Positions 11,037 through 22,995 of a stretch of DNA of 64,000 nucleotides are shown piece after piece. A program made the position numbers and the translations under genes. The stretch comes from Piezodorus guildinii (lineage: Eukaryota > Arthropoda > Insecta > Hemiptera > Pentatomidae). The DNA is taken from NCBI GenBank assembly GCA_023052935.1, contig CM041293.1:167049341-167113340 (forward strand), written 5' to 3'. The first letter of the stretch is position 1, and each line of letters begins with the position of its first letter. The notes below the pieces were generated by a model, which made no database searches, had not been told where the DNA came from, and saw only the letters and a program-made list of their open reading frames with translations.

Positions 11037-12700
11037 AGAATAGAAAAAAAAAATTATTCTGGGAGTAGGTCCCCTAAGAATAACAGTATGTACAATTTGA
11101 ATATATAATATGTCTGGCAACATACAAAAAAAAAAACATGATTAATTATTATTTACAATGATTATATTAAAATTACAATTGTTTACAATGAGGAAAAATA
11201 CTATACATAAGAAATAAAAAAAAATATATATATATATATCTTCTAAACTTTTTCTTCTGAGAAAATAAAATTCTAGTTAAACATAAGCAAATTAAGATTT
11301 GAGCGTTAGACAGTAATCTTCATTCATTCAATGTAGATTTCTAAATAGAATTGACATATCACGTTTGCTGATCGTCTATTTGGGATGACAGAAAGTATAG
11401 GAAAAGTTGGGATTTGAATGAGGATAAAGAGGCAGCATGGCGGATATGGATTGGTAGAGAATTCCAGAGTGTGGTAGAGCGAACAATGAAGGAACGATCA
11501 AAGGTTTTGGTTCTGTGGGTAGAAAGGTCAGAATGTCGCGATCTAGTTTCAAGACAGTGAATTGAGGATTTAAATTGAAGGAGACTGTGGATGTAGGAAG
11601 GATGCTGGGAGTTAATAGTTTGGTAGAGGTATGATCCCAGAAAATATTGTCTGCGGGTTGATGGGAGGAGCCACTTTAATTCACCGTATAAGTGGGTAAC
11701 ATGGGACCTCCCTGAAGTACCGAAGACAAATCTTAAGGAAATGTTCATAATGTGCTTTAGTCTGTTCTCAAGCACAGCAGGGAGGCCGTCATACACCGCA
11801 CAACAATAGTCAAAGTGGGAGAAAATGAGTGAGGAAACGAGGAGCTTACGAGTGGATAGGGGAAGGAGATGAGGTTTCCAGGAGAGGGATTGGTCGATGG
11901 TGATACCTAGGTTTTTTTACACTGGAACTGAACGTAATTGGGTAATTATTAAGGATTAGATTTGGAAATTTGGAATTAGATTTGATAAGGGAATTGGAAC
12001 CTATTACTATTGCTTGCGTCTTCATGGCATTTAGCTTGAGTTTATTCAGATTTCCCCAGGCGCTGATTCTATCCAGGTCCTCCTGAATCTTCGAAAATGC
12101 TACTTGTGTCTCAGAGGGGGAGAAGGATAGGTAGATCTGGAAATCATCAGCGTACAAATGATGGGAGCAATGGTGGATAAAGTTGGGAAGGTCATTGATA
12201 TAGGAGTTAAAAAGGAGAGGAGATATACTTGAATCTTGGACCACACCTGCCGAAAGGGCAAGAAAGGAAGATAGAGGATGATTAGGAATGGTGACAGCTT
12301 GGGTTCTACCAGAGAGAAATGAGTGAAACCAACGAATAGTGCTGTTGGAAAAGGATAGGGATTGTAGTTTGGAGAGAAGAATGGAGTGGTCCATAGAATC
12401 AAAAGCTTTTGAAAAGTCTAGAAGTATTAGTATAGTCAGTTTCTTTTCATCCATAGCAGTATGTATGTCGCTGGTGATTTTGAGGAGAGCGGATTGTGTG
12501 GAAAAGCCAGGTCGAAAACCGGATTGGAGAGGATCAAGAAGATTACACTTTTCAAGGAAATTAGATAATTGAGATTGAACTATTCTTTCTAAGGGCTTGG
12601 AAAGGTTAGATAGGATGGAAATTGGGCGATAGTCTTTAGGGGATGTAGGATTAGAGGTTTTATTGATAGGATGGACTATTGCTTTTTTCCATATATATAT
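11035..12700 (-). mobile_element. CR1-like LINE, 5'-truncated
   Basis: This is a non-LTR retrotransposon remnant covering much of the reverse transcriptase and the C-terminal region. On the minus strand the piece at 12454-11846 encodes LLDFSKAFDSMDH (RT block with the first catalytic D) and LYADDFQIYL (catalytic YADD). After a frameshift, 11796-11359 encodes the thumb/C-terminal stretch with ELKWLLPSTRRQYFLGSYLY, RTKTFDRSF and TTLWNSLPIHIRHA. That order fits the CR1/L2-type LINEs; the exact clade is not certain. The 3' end has a GGGAC...TCCCAGAATAA hairpin followed by TATTC-type repeats, a signature shared with the fragments at 29.9, 49.9 and 59.8 kb. VVQDSS replaces the usual PQGS and the frames are broken, so the copy is dead. 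Confidence 0.85.
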
Positions 12701-13973
12701 TCATTTAGTATACTATTAAGGTATAAAACATGATTTAATAATAAACGATCCTAATGTGGGATTACCATGTAGGGAATATATATATATATAATATATATTA
12801 TATTTTTTTTTGTTATTTATTTATTTATTTATTTGTCACAAAATGTTGTTAGCATTTTATTAGTTTATTTTTGTTTCTTGATTTATTTTTAACAACAAAA
12901 ATGTTAATCAATCATTCAATATTTTTCTTTTTAATGTGGTGAATCAATAAATGTGTAATTAATAATTCAGAGGAACCTTACATTTCAAAATTTGAGGTTG
13001 CTTGCATTATCATGCACTGATTTATATATAATTTGTTTATGTTAATTTGTCATTTCATTTTAAAATATTTCATTAAATATAAACCTTTCAAGTGACATAA
13101 CCACATGTTTATTTAATAATGTATTAAATCATCCATCAAGTAGTCGATCCATCAAATAGCATTAAATCTTCCACCAATGCATGGGTTCCTCTAAAAACCA
13201 TCATAATTAATTTGATATATGTAGCCTAATTATTTTTAAACTTTTACTAATTTATTAAAATAATATTAATCAATCCACCTTCCTGCTGGGTTGTTCTAAT
13301 ATAATCAAAGAAGTCCTTCTCAAAGCTTCTTTAATCTCGAAAGAGATGTCATCAAAGTTTACTGGACTGCAGCCAAGCATATTATTGTCAATGATCATCA
13401 TTCATCATGACCAACTAAATCAACAATTCCCTTGTTATAAAAAAAAAAAAAAAAAAAGGAATAGTTTGTTATTTAATTTCTCCGTTAATAATATAAATTA
13501 CTTGGAAATGATAAAAATATTTGACTATTGAAATAATATTTTGTGTGATTGAGTCTGTTTAATGCCAATTAAAAAATACAGATTATCCATTTTATCATTC
13601 TTGTAGAAAATCAAGTAGAACCTTTGAAACTTTTTTTTTTTACTGAACAAATGTCTTAAAATGTATTAAACATTACAATGGAGCTAAGGTAACAAAATGT
13701 TTAAACAAGAAGAAATTATCCACACATCGGCAACAGTTTAGAAAAAAACATAATATAAAATAAAATTGGTATTGTTTGTATATTAATTTAATGTCACTTA
13801 TTTTAATTCAATTAATTATTAATCTAATTTTAATTATTAAGAAATACCACTTGCATCCCATCAGATGTAATGTGACACCAATAAATATAAATGTGTCATT
13901 GTCAATATGTTTCTGCCATCATGACAGGCTAATTTAAAATTTCATATTTTAATGATAATATGAGTCTTATACA
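12701..13973. other. AT-rich spacer, no gene seen
   Basis: Very AT-rich, with poly-A runs near 13440 and 13630. No exon or element recognised. Confidence 0.6.
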
Positions 13974-14495
13974 TTTTTTTGTTTGTTTATTCATTTAACG
14001 TCACTGTATAGTGCTGTGCCTAATCGGACGATGCTACATTGGGAATCCTCAATTTTTCCTATTCAGGTTTAATTAGGATAAATACATTCATACATCTGTG
14101 GCATTACAGACCGATGTGGTCGTTGGTCTCCTCAATAAGTCTTCACCAGGTGGTTCAGTCATGTGTGGCCGCTCGCCAGTTGGTGGTCGCAAGTGGTCCT
14201 CCCATCTAAGCCGAGGTCTTCTTCTTCCCCTTGTCCGATGGAGCTTTCCATCCAGCAACTTTTTGGGAATTTCATCATCTGGCATTCGTTTTAATTAGGA
14301 TAGGAATCTGTAACGAGTACCTGACATTGCACAGGGTTGAGACCACCTTTTTATGTCTCCTCAAAAGGACGTCATTACTGAGAATTTTATTATTATTAAA
14401 TAATCCTAGAGCAACCTGCCAGGTTTGAACCCACGTTCTTTGGCATATATGGCTGTTATGCTAGCCGCTTGTCAACACCACGGGTGACCCCCTAA
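13974..14495 (-). mobile_element. tRNA-derived SINE family 2, interrupted
   Basis: Read on the minus strand, the head carries an A-box-like TAGCATAACAG and a B box GGTTCAAACC, in the spacing of an RNA polymerase III internal promoter. The body contains the blocks GACGT, CCCTGTGCAATGTCAGGTAC and CCTAATTAAACCTGAATAGG. The 3' end is AATAAACAAAC-like. The copy is split by an RTE-type fragment with a 13-bp target duplication. It is a SINE, not a functional tRNA: no cloverleaf is kept. Related copies are at 30.1 and 42.3 kb. Confidence 0.75.
14081..14289 (-). mobile_element. RTE-type LINE fragment inserted in the SINE
   Basis: This 209-bp insertion is flanked by TTTAATTAGGATA on both sides (14068-14080 and 14290-14302). 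Its minus strand encodes MPDDEIPKKLLDGKLHRTRG followed by RRRPRLRWEDHL, the C-terminal RTE-type block. The end facing low coordinates is a short ATGTATGA-type repeat, consistent with a retroposed 3' tail. Confidence 0.7.
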
Positions 14496-16791
14496 GGTCT
14501 TATACATAAAAAAAAAAAAAGAAGAACAATTTTTTGGGCAACTTTTTATAAATCATCTACAAACTTTCCTTTCAATCGAAAACCAGATTTTTGTAGTGTA
14601 TCTATAATATTTCCCATTTCATAAACATGTACAAACATAATAATATTCTAAATGGCAAATATAATTAAATTAAATTCAGCAGAAATTCACTTTACCTTAA
14701 TTAGTTGTATGCTGTTAAAAAAACAAACAAAAAAAACAGAACAGTTAGTGATTTGATCCAAACCATGAGGTTTGTGAAATAAAAAAAATATGTATATTAA
14801 TTAAATTTAATTTAGCTAATAAGAACTTTGGAAATAAATAGTCAATATATTACTTAGGAAAGATGGCTGAGGGTTGGAAACTAAGAAAAATACAATTATT
14901 AGTATACTCTAACTTTAATGGGTGGGAAAGCAAAGTTTTGGCCCAAGGTGAATAGACATTAAGAAATTGTTGTAGAATGATGCACTTGTTCTTCAATCAG
15001 TAGCTTGGACTGATAAATTCGGGTACATTAAAATCAGTTTTTTTTTTTTTGCAACTGCGTTCGTAATTCTCCAATCAATTCTTTCTATGGTTACTCCATT
15101 ACCTCCATCATCAAAACATATATTTCTTGTGAATTAATAGTTGTTATCATAAAATACAAATAGGAATTTTTTCAAAAGAAAGATTTAAATTTCTAATGAC
15201 TTATGTCAGGCTTTTAATTTTTTCCCATAACAAGAACTTCAAACATATATGCACAATTTCCGTCAAATAATATTAATTTAATTTGAAAAAAATTCTAAAA
15301 GGTATGATTTTCTTTAAATTATATTCATAAACTTTACCGTTATACAGCTATTAAAAGATACTAACTATATTACTTGACATACATTTCAAATTTCTTAATA
15401 TCTTCAAGCTGTTATTTTCAAAATTATAATTTTAAGTATTCTTGTATTGAGCAATTTCTCTAATTTCACAATGATTCCTTTTACACCTTCAGAATCATAT
15501 TTATATATATATTGATAATTGAATTATTTTTGATTCCTTGGGCTTCCATTATGTTAATTGAAGAAATATAACTCTAATTTTTTTCTATTATTTAAACTAT
15601 AGTGATGATTTAGGCTACTGATTCTTTTACAAGTAAAAAAATATTTTAATGTTATTGTATTTCGTGGATGGAACAGAGCTCAGACAACTCAATTATGAAT
15701 AATTTTATAAATACAATTATTTAAACCATTTCTGAAGTATAAGAGCTGGCAATTGGTGATGATTGTCATTGAATTATCTCATATATTCTATTATCAAGAA
15801 AGAGACACAGATAAAGAATGCTGCATACTATGATGATTTTTCTAATGCTACTGTTAAGTCTATGAAATAAGGTAATTAAAACAACCATTTATGATCAAAC
15901 ACTGACTTTATTTGTTGTTTCAACAGGTACAGTCATTTGAAACACTGTCTGAAGACATTCAACACATAACGACTTAAAAGGTGGATACAAAATGATAAAA
16001 ACAAAAAAAAATTCACATAAACAGTTATTTAAGAAATATTTCAAGAAAACACATTCTAATTTTTTTTCTTTGTTAAAATACTTTTATTTTAAGCTCAATT
16101 ATACTTATTATTTACATTATAAAAAATCGATTAACTATAAGACATATACTTTATTATTATTATTATTTATTCTTTTTTTTTCAATTTTTTTGTCAAATTC
16201 ATAAACTCTTTGGTTCAAAAAAATTATTCTGATTTTAAAAGTTATTGGAAAATCTTTAAGTACAAACAATCAACACATATTATTTTTCTTTATTACATTT
16301 AAATGTCTAGTTAGGGCCATAGGTACATACGTCTGTGCGCCAAAGTACTCAGAGATCTGTACCCTTCAACACTAAAATTAAAGGGGAAAACCTCACAAGG
16401 CCTTCCTATTCACAAGAAACAGCAATAGACAGTAGGGGCTCCAAACTTGGTAACATCACATTCCCTAATTACTTCTATATTCACATATATATACACACTA
16501 CACTCAATTAGAAGGATTTTGCAAAAGTGTCATCTATAAGAGTTAAAAAAAAAAATGATTGCAAACGTTGATTCTCAATTCTTTTTGTCTCACCCTTTAG
16601 GTGGCTCTGATTGACATTATTCATCTTATCATATGTAAATATATGAATATAGAGATAAATTAAATCCGTTTCATCCGTATTATTTACTAAACACTTTCAT
16701 ATCTCAGTTCGATGCATACACAACATTCAAAAATGATTCTTCAATTTTATATACATTCATTATGTACAGAAAAAGAGAGTGTGGCCTGTGA
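14496..16791. other. downstream region and likely 3' UTR of the FN3 gene
   Basis: AT-rich non-coding DNA immediately 3' (minus strand) of the host gene's stop codon. The part nearest the stop, including the moderately complex block at about 16310-16470, is likely 3' UTR. Several AATAAA-type signals occur on the minus strand, so the polyadenylation site cannot be chosen. No other gene is seen. Confidence 0.45.
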
Positions 16792-16901
16792 TTAGATGAT
16801 AGCTAGTATGAGGAGTAAGATAGGAGACATCCATGTGCAGTAGAACAGGTAGATCTGAGTGCAGCCTGCTGTAGCTTCCAGGTGTCTTGGTGAAGGTGAT
16901 T
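16792..16901 (-). CDS. terminal exon, GPI-anchored Ig/FN3 adhesion protein
   Basis: This is the last coding exon of the only host gene recognised. The acceptor TTTATTTTCAG precedes it, and the exon is entered in phase 1 using a G from the previous exon. It encodes 36 residues: a short polar stretch (ESPSPRHLEATAGCTQ), then a hydrophobic tail (IYLFYCTWMSPILLLILAII) ending at TAA with no basic residue after it. That is the layout of a GPI-attachment signal: a small-residue cleavage site around A-T-A-G followed by a hydrophobic tail. A single membrane-spanning helix without a cytoplasmic domain is the alternative. The mature protein would sit on the outer face of the plasma membrane. Confidence 0.75.
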
Positions 16902-18143
16902 CTGAAAATAAATCAATCATTTTTTAAATTTTTTATTGCTTATGAATGATTAATTATTTATAAACAATTATACTCTATACTTTATTTGATTGTCTTGTTT
17001 TCTTTTGAATACTTGAACACTTTTACTAAATTATTTTCACTATTTGAGAGAAGTTGGTTCAGGGTGCAGTCAATTTAACACACAATTAAGCGTAAACCTC
17101 ATTTATTGGTGCCGACGTTTTGGCCTAAATTGTAGGCCTTCTTCAGGGTGGTTGTGTGAGCTGAGAAGGCGTCTGATGCTTGAAGTTGACTGACGCGTTC
17201 TCAGCTCACACAACCATCCTAAAGAAGGCCTATAATTCAGACCAAAACGTCGGCACCAATAAATTAAGTTTACGCTTAATTATGTGTTAAATTGACTGCA
17301 CCCTGAACCAACTTCTCTCATATATACACACAGTCAACCATTGAAGGTATGAATAGATAAAGATGATGTGAAACTATCAATCAATAAAAAATAAAATGTA
17401 ATAAATAAATAATTACCAATGAATTTTTAAAACAGTTATATATTTTATATTATACAAATGGAAGTGTTACACATTTATTTCCATCAATTACCATTAAAAG
17501 CATAATTACTTAATTTCTTTGTGAATTGGATGGAAATCTACTAAATATTATATTTTGTACTTCTTTGTTAAATTATTTTGTATTAGTTATCTTTCTCTCA
17601 AAACTTAAAATGAATTACATAAAACTTTCAACATTTTTGTTTTCAGTTATTTTTTACTTAATTAAAAATAAAAACTAATGACTTTTTTTTTGTTTCTAAG
17701 CCTCGTGTGATGCGTGAACTACAAATTTCTTTGAACATTTTCAAATTTGTATTCAATGGAAAAAAGTCATAAATTTATAAGTTATGCTTTTACTTTAAGC
17801 ATTGGTCTCTTAAGTTTAATTAGTAAATTTAATAATATTTGATGATCATCAGAAATTAATGAAAATCATTATTCAAATTAATTAACCAAATTGGAAACTA
17901 GTCCATCTTTCAAACAGTTTGGTGTAGGAAATGTTTTGTTTTGATGTGAATTTTGACCTATTCTATTATTTTAAATATACATAATATTGATAGAATTCTG
18001 TAACTTGTTTAGTAAAAAAACCTTATTATATATCTAAAATACACATCCTTTTATTCAACTCATGGGTCAGAATTAACTGCTGACTACATCTTAAAATATT
18101 TTCTTTGTATTATTTTCATAAAATTTATTTGAGAATAAATTAC
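16902..18143 (-). other. intron between the last two exons
   Basis: Starts GTAATT on the minus strand and ends TTTTCAG. It contains the palindromic Penelope-like element and is otherwise AT-rich. Confidence 0.7.
17045..17320. mobile_element. palindromic Penelope-like element with ribozyme-like modules
   Basis: Two arms of about 130 bp are inverted copies around a loop of about 17 nt. The outer end reads TGAGAGAAGTTGGTTCAGGG and its complement closes the right side. Each arm contains the module CTGAAGA, then GGCCTA...TAGGCC, then AAAACGTCGGCACC. Both copies have AAAA where the hammerhead core needs GAAA, and the right copy also has CTAAAGA. They are therefore probably inactive relatives. Sequence downstream of the module matches the element at 62.5 kb. 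Confidence 0.65.
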
Positions 18144-18194
18144 CTTGTGAATTTTGGTATGCAGGTTCTGGTGTCAAGTCCAATGCTATGCCAT
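18144..18194 (-). CDS. 51-bp exon, stalk of the Ig/FN3 protein
   Basis: A short exon with a clean acceptor (CTTTTACAG) and donor (CAAG then GTAATT). It is entered and left in phase 1, so it adds 17 codons without shifting the frame. Joined to its neighbours it encodes DGIALDLTPEPAYQNSQ, a proline-containing polar linker between the FN3 domain and the C-terminal tail. Its length being a multiple of three means it could be skipped in splicing without loss of frame. Confidence 0.72.
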
Positions 18195-19106
18195 CTGTAA
18201 AAGTAAATTTATGAAATCACTATTCAATACTTCAGGTAAAAGAGAAATAATTTCACTTAAAATCCTCTCTATCTATTGAAGACTCTTTAATTATTTAAGA
18301 AATAAATGAAACACAACATACTCAATGGTTCCCAAGAAAATATTTTCTTGAACCCCTTCATTCGATGTCATGTGTTTTTGCCGATTCACCGATTGAATGA
18401 AGGGGTCCGCATAAATTGTAAAAATTGTATATATATTGTAATATACCTATTTTTTATAATTATAGTATTTATTTATTTATTATTTGATTATTGTGTTAGG
18501 CAGGCTAACAATAAAAAGTGAAATTTAAATAACAGCTATTATTTGGTTGTTTGTTTACAAACATAGCATCCATTTTGGAGGCCACTAGCAGGTACAAAGT
18601 GGCAGGTATCTTTATACCTGGAGGGTCAGTTAGTTTGAGAAGTAGTTTTGAGTGGAGACCTGAGGGAGGTAGGAGCTGCTGTCGGAACATGGAGAATAAT
18701 TATAGTTAGCCTGCATATTATTTGTATTGTTTTGTAAGTTATTATTTTTATTAAAACGTTGTATTAGCATTTGTGCCTGATTGTCAAGAACCCATACCAT
18801 ACCCTGAGAGTAAAATGAGTTTTAATGAAGTAAATATTGTGATAATTATTTCTTAAAAGAATATTTTTTAAAAAATAAGTATATTATAATATATATAATA
18901 AACACAAGTGGCATTCAAGAGTGAGTACCATTTAACTACTTATAAAGAAATCAACTATGCACGTAAATTAATGTGTCTGTGTAGTGCAGGAGTGATTCTT
19001 GTTATAACCACCACCTTGTGGAAACCACTGCTATATGGTATTACCACATAATTTTAATAGAAATATTTTTAAAGACAGATTACAACAGAGAAAAAAAAAT
19101 ACTGAC
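18195..19106 (-). other. intron; possible LTR-like block inside
   Basis: The donor on the minus strand is GTCAGT after ATGG. The segment at about 18495-18800 differs in composition from the rest of the intron. It begins TGTTAGGCAGGCTAACA and ends near CCCATACCA, which would suit a solitary LTR, but no target duplication was found. Confidence 0.5.
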
Positions 19107-19317
19107 CCATGCCTTTGGTTTTGAACTTGAATATGTCTGATATACTGCTCCAACCGAATCTGTTTTTAGCCTGAGCTTTAGCTTCATATTCTGTCTTTGG
19201 TTCTAGTCTTCTGATGAGGAAGTGTCCTTCGTGTACCTGCGATTTTTCCTTCTTGTCTCCTGGTATAATCACTTCTGTCCATTCCTTGTGTGCTAACGAA
19301 GCTGGCCATTGGTTATA
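19107..19317 (-). CDS. FN3-domain exon of an Ig/FN3 adhesion protein
   Basis: This exon encodes the C-terminal two thirds of a fibronectin type III domain. A poly-pyrimidine acceptor ending TTTCAG precedes TAT AAC CAA, and the donor is ATGG then GTCAGT. The 211-bp exon starts in phase 0 and ends in phase 1, matching the next exon. Diagnostic features are LEPKTEYEAKAQAKNRFGWS (the L.P.T.Y...A.N..G.S signature of strands E-F-G) and the closing FKFKTK. A single FN3 domain followed by a GPI-type tail is the layout of the insect Ig-superfamily adhesion protein klingon and similar lachesin-like proteins. The domain call is strong; the gene name is not established. The Ig domains must lie on upstream exons that I could not find. 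Confidence 0.85.
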
Positions 19318-21109
19318 CTGAAAAAAAAAAAACCAACATTTAGACAATTTTCAAATTATATATTCTTATATTTGATTTGCTTTTCACTACTCTAGATACA
19401 ACAGTCCAAGTTAGTACACAGAGTTAGGTAAACACTGGTAAAAATAATAATTGAGTGATTGTATACCTTTTGATTTGATATGTTTTTATTTTGGAACATA
19501 ACACTTCACTATGCTGATATGGCACTATGGGGAGAAGCAAAAGAAGAAGATTTTGGAAAACATTTTTATTTGAATAATCTTGTTATTAACTTACAAAAGT
19601 TTAGAAAAAAATTAATTTTCATCGATATAATTTTATTGGATAGATTTCTAACAGTATTTATTTGCATTTCAGAAAATTATCCTTTTATATTTGACATGGT
19701 AGATCTTGGAGTTAATTAAAAATAAAGATTGGTAGTAGGGAATCGTCTTAGCCAAATCTCTTCTTGCCTAGAAACTATTACTCTATTAAAAATTATGTTC
19801 CTAAATCCATAAACATATTGTTTAGACTTAAGAAAGAAAAATACCCCAGTTTAGCAATCCAAGATACAGTCTAGCGAACCCATAAATGTAACTGAGTCAT
19901 CCTAAGGGAAAGGTATCCTGTGGTTTTATGTTACTTTCTTCATATAATTTCCAATTTATTTATCTGCTAATGAGATTTAAAACCTTTCATTTAACATAAA
20001 AATACTTTTCAGTCCTTTTTTTATTATTTCTCTTTCTTTTTATTAAATTATTTCAATTCCTTGTTCAATTATGTTGCATTAAGATCCATGTAAATAATGT
20101 TTAATTTATTAAGATTTCTATTGGAAGAGACCTCCATAGATAGCATAGACAGATAAAGGATTTAGACAATTTTAAACTTTAAAATTGTTTTAAATAATAT
20201 TTGTACTGAAGTAGATTTCGACATCTAATTGTCACAATTGAAAATCTGCTGTGGCAGAATATACATTTTCTGATATATCAACTGATGGGGGAACTAATAG
20301 GCAGTTAATACAGCTATAATAATATATATGGTTGGTTACATAAATTCTCTATTATATCATTGGTGGTGATCTTTACTGGCTCATGAACACAAGATCAGGC
20401 ATTAGTTATGGATATATAGATTAAAAATTAAAAGTTCTATGACTCCTCTCTAGTTTAGCTTAACACTTTCTAGCAGGACTGCAGAATAGGAGTGGTTATT
20501 CAAGGAAAGCTCATGAAGGAATGTTTTTAAGCAGAAAGATTCATTTTTCCCCGGTATTATTAGGCTGGAAGAGAGCATGGAATTGACCTGCACAAGGTGA
20601 GGAGGATGTATATAGCACGGATTGGTTCAACATCCCTAAATAATGTTCTGATTGCTGCAAGAACAGCTAATGCCATCTTAAGACTGTTCGGGTAGGGTAG
20701 TGCGAAGTAGCTGCTCAAGAGCTTGTGATTAGACAATAAAAACAAAATCTATGATAGTGATGGAAGAAGAAAGAGGGAATGGTATATCCCTTCCATAGAG
20801 GTTGGATATCACTTCAAAAGAGTTCCATAGTTTAGGCATCTGGGCACTCCTATAGCTGAGAAGAAAATATACCAAGGAGAAAAGGTTTTGATGAATACTA
20901 TTCTTCTCTAATTAAAATATTCCTAAATCACGCACATCTAGAGATAACCGTACGTTATGGATGAAAGCGAGTATTGGACTTACTATCCATGATGAAAGCC
21001 TATTAAACATTAAACATATAGGAAAAAAATACACCTGCTCCTATTAAACCAGGGAATCTTTGCCAAATTGAAAAGCAGAGAATTTCTTCGAATTCATTGA
21101 TTTACATTC
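19318..21109. other. upstream intronic/intergenic DNA, weak LINE traces
   Basis: Presumably intron 5' of the FN3 exon. Around 20470-20860 the minus strand has RSAQMPKLWNSF and other scraps resembling the C-terminus of CR1-type LINEs, too decayed to annotate firmly. No exon was found. Confidence 0.4.
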
Positions 21110-21360
21110 ACCATTAAGAGGGACAGCATAAGACGGCTAGGACTCGTACTAAGAATGGAAGAAGAAACGCAGCAAACTCCCTAAAATGATCATGGAGGGA
21201 CTTTTGGATACGAGGAAAAAAACAACTACTACAGGATGTGTAGGACGATTTGCCTTCTTTGGTGTTCTGGAACCGAGAAGGGCATCCGAAGACAAGTCTG
21301 AATGGAGAAAGGCAGCTGAAGAGAATGATATTGATTTAAATATGCTTGAACCTCTCCATA
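21110..21360 (+). mobile_element. RTE-type LINE C-terminal trace
   Basis: The plus strand contains RRLGLVLRMEEETQQ and, frames apart, a pattern of charged and Trp residues like the W-GH--RM ... G-R-RGRP tail of RTE-type elements. Stops and frameshifts are frequent. The assignment is tentative. Confidence 0.4.
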
Positions 21361-21376
21361 TTTAAATTAGGAAAAA

Positions 21377-22589
21377 AAAAATTAGATCATTCTTCATCTC
21401 CGTAAACAATACAAACTCTTCAATCCATTACATAACAGCTGGTCTTCCTCAGGACTCTTGCCTTTTCCCAGTCCTTTTTAACCAGTACATCAGACCTCCC
21501 TTCACACCCATCAATAGAACGATTCCTATTCGCCGATGACACGGATATATACATCTTCATAAAGGATCGATACGATTATCAATAAGTTACAGACTCTCCT
21601 AAAAAAACTTACCAGCTATTTTTCAAAATGGAAGATTATAATTAATGTCCAGAAAACTCTAGCGATAATTTTCACAAAAAGAATAAAGGCCGTCCGTTAC
21701 AAAAAACATTGTTATGAACGGAAATATAATCTCCTGGACCCAGTCTATAAATTACTTAGGATTAGATATGGACAATTCATAATAAATGAAATAGAACCAA
21801 AAATATTATCCACAAATTGACCCCATACTTCAATAGGTACTCAAAATTATCATCAAGAAACAAACCAATTCTCAACAAAACTGTCATCCGTCCCATATTG
21901 ACCAACGCTACCCCAGCCTGGAGTTACACATACCATTTCAATTGAGACGTTGATTTCCAAAAGGTACTAAAGGTCATTTTTTACGAAATTTATTTTTTTA
22001 CATATTTGTATTCTCATCATTTAGTTTAATCTAAATATTCTATTAGATGTATTCTGATGAATTCTCAAGTCCTTAAAAAACGCTATTTAGAAATGCGGTC
22101 ATTTTCTAAAAGTACTAATTACGCATTTATTTTCGTTCCAAATCATTCTAAAAAAATTCATTTCATAACTTTAATATGATGTTATTATTATAGTAAAAAA
22201 ATAAGTCTAAATTATAAGGCAAAAAGACCCAAATTACTTAGTTTAATAATATAGTAATGAGAGATTTTCGCGCTTCCTGTAAAATTTCCTAGAATGGTAA
22301 TAGTACCATTTGGAAATCAACGTCTCAATTATCGGAAAATGGAGGTGGTGCAGAACATATGCATGCAAGTCGTAAATAATTATCCTCGTTACACACGAAT
22401 CACCACCATGTTATTGGATTTACAACTCCCGTCAAAAAAAAAAAACGCGTACTCGCTAACACAATTTTTTTTCTTTTACTCATACTAGTGACAACCCAAT
22501 CGTTCAAAAAATAGGTGATTACAACAAGAACACACTAAAACGTTACTTACATAAACGTACAAAAGACATACTTTTGCATCAATTTTGAA
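21377..22589 (+). mobile_element. Jockey-clade LINE, RT to C-terminus, split by a MITE
   Basis: This is the 3' part of a Jockey-type non-LTR retrotransposon. It retains an AGLPQDS block (normally AGLPQGS), an FADDT-like site in a shifted frame, NYLGLDMD, and RNKPILNKTVIRPILTNA followed by WSYT. After the inserted MITE is removed, the frame continues through YHFNYRKMEVVQNICMQVV. It ends with DNPIVQKIGDYNKNTLKRYL and a stop at the usual ORF2 terminus. Frameshifts upstream show it is inactive. Confidence 0.8.
21944..22326. mobile_element. 383-bp MITE with 26-bp TIRs and AATT target duplication
   Basis: The ends are near-perfect inverted repeats (left GAGACGTTGATTTCCAAAAG, right its complement, one mismatch in about 26). 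AATT stands on both sides (21940-21943 and 22327-22330). Deleting the element and one AATT restores an open Jockey frame, so the boundaries are well supported. It has no coding capacity. The superfamily is not clear; a 4-bp duplication is uncommon. Confidence 0.85.
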
Positions 22590-22645
22590 ATGTAAAAGAG
22601 AAAAGTTATTAGTTTGATTTATTAGCATATAACCAAAATATTATT

Positions 22646-22984
22646 TTATTTTCTTTTTTAATTTTTTTGGAAGTTTTATTAATTGGAACATTTAATAAAG
22701 CACATACTGCCTTCCATTCTTCATAAAATCACTTTATTTCACAAGTCTTTAAACATTTTTTTTTCCTCCTAGTCGACGTTTCGGGGTTGTTTCCCCATTT
22801 TCAAGACTTATTCCTTTTTCCTTATAAAATTGCTACATAATTTTATAAGGAAAAGGGAATAAGTCTTGAAAATGGGGAAACAACCCCAAAACGTCGACTA
22901 GGAGGAAAAAAAAAATTTAAAGACTTGTGAAATAAAGTGATTTTATGAAGAATGGAAGGCAGTATGTGCTTTATTAAATGTTCC
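22646..22984. mobile_element. palindromic Penelope-like element with 11-bp target duplication
   Basis: Two nearly identical inverted arms (about 22685-22830 and 22840-22984) lie around a 9-nt centre. AAAATATTATT flanks the element on both sides (22635-22645 and 22985-22995). The left side has an extra 39 nt between the duplication and the arm. Each arm carries GTCTTGAAAATGGGG, a loop, CCCCRAAACGTCGAC. This has the layout of the hammerhead-like module but with CTTGAAAA in place of CTGANGA, so it is not expected to cleave. Confidence 0.75.
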
Positions 22985-22995
22985 AAAATATTATT

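Noticed and set aside
17045..17320. Active hammerhead ribozymes in the 17-kb palindrome
   Set aside because: Both modules have AAAA in place of the required GAAA, and one also lacks the CUGANGA box; only the general layout remains.
22740..22920. Hammerhead ribozyme in the 22.8-kb palindrome
   Set aside because: The stem and GAAACGTC part fit, but CTTGAAAA replaces the invariant CUGANGA core, so cleavage is not expected.
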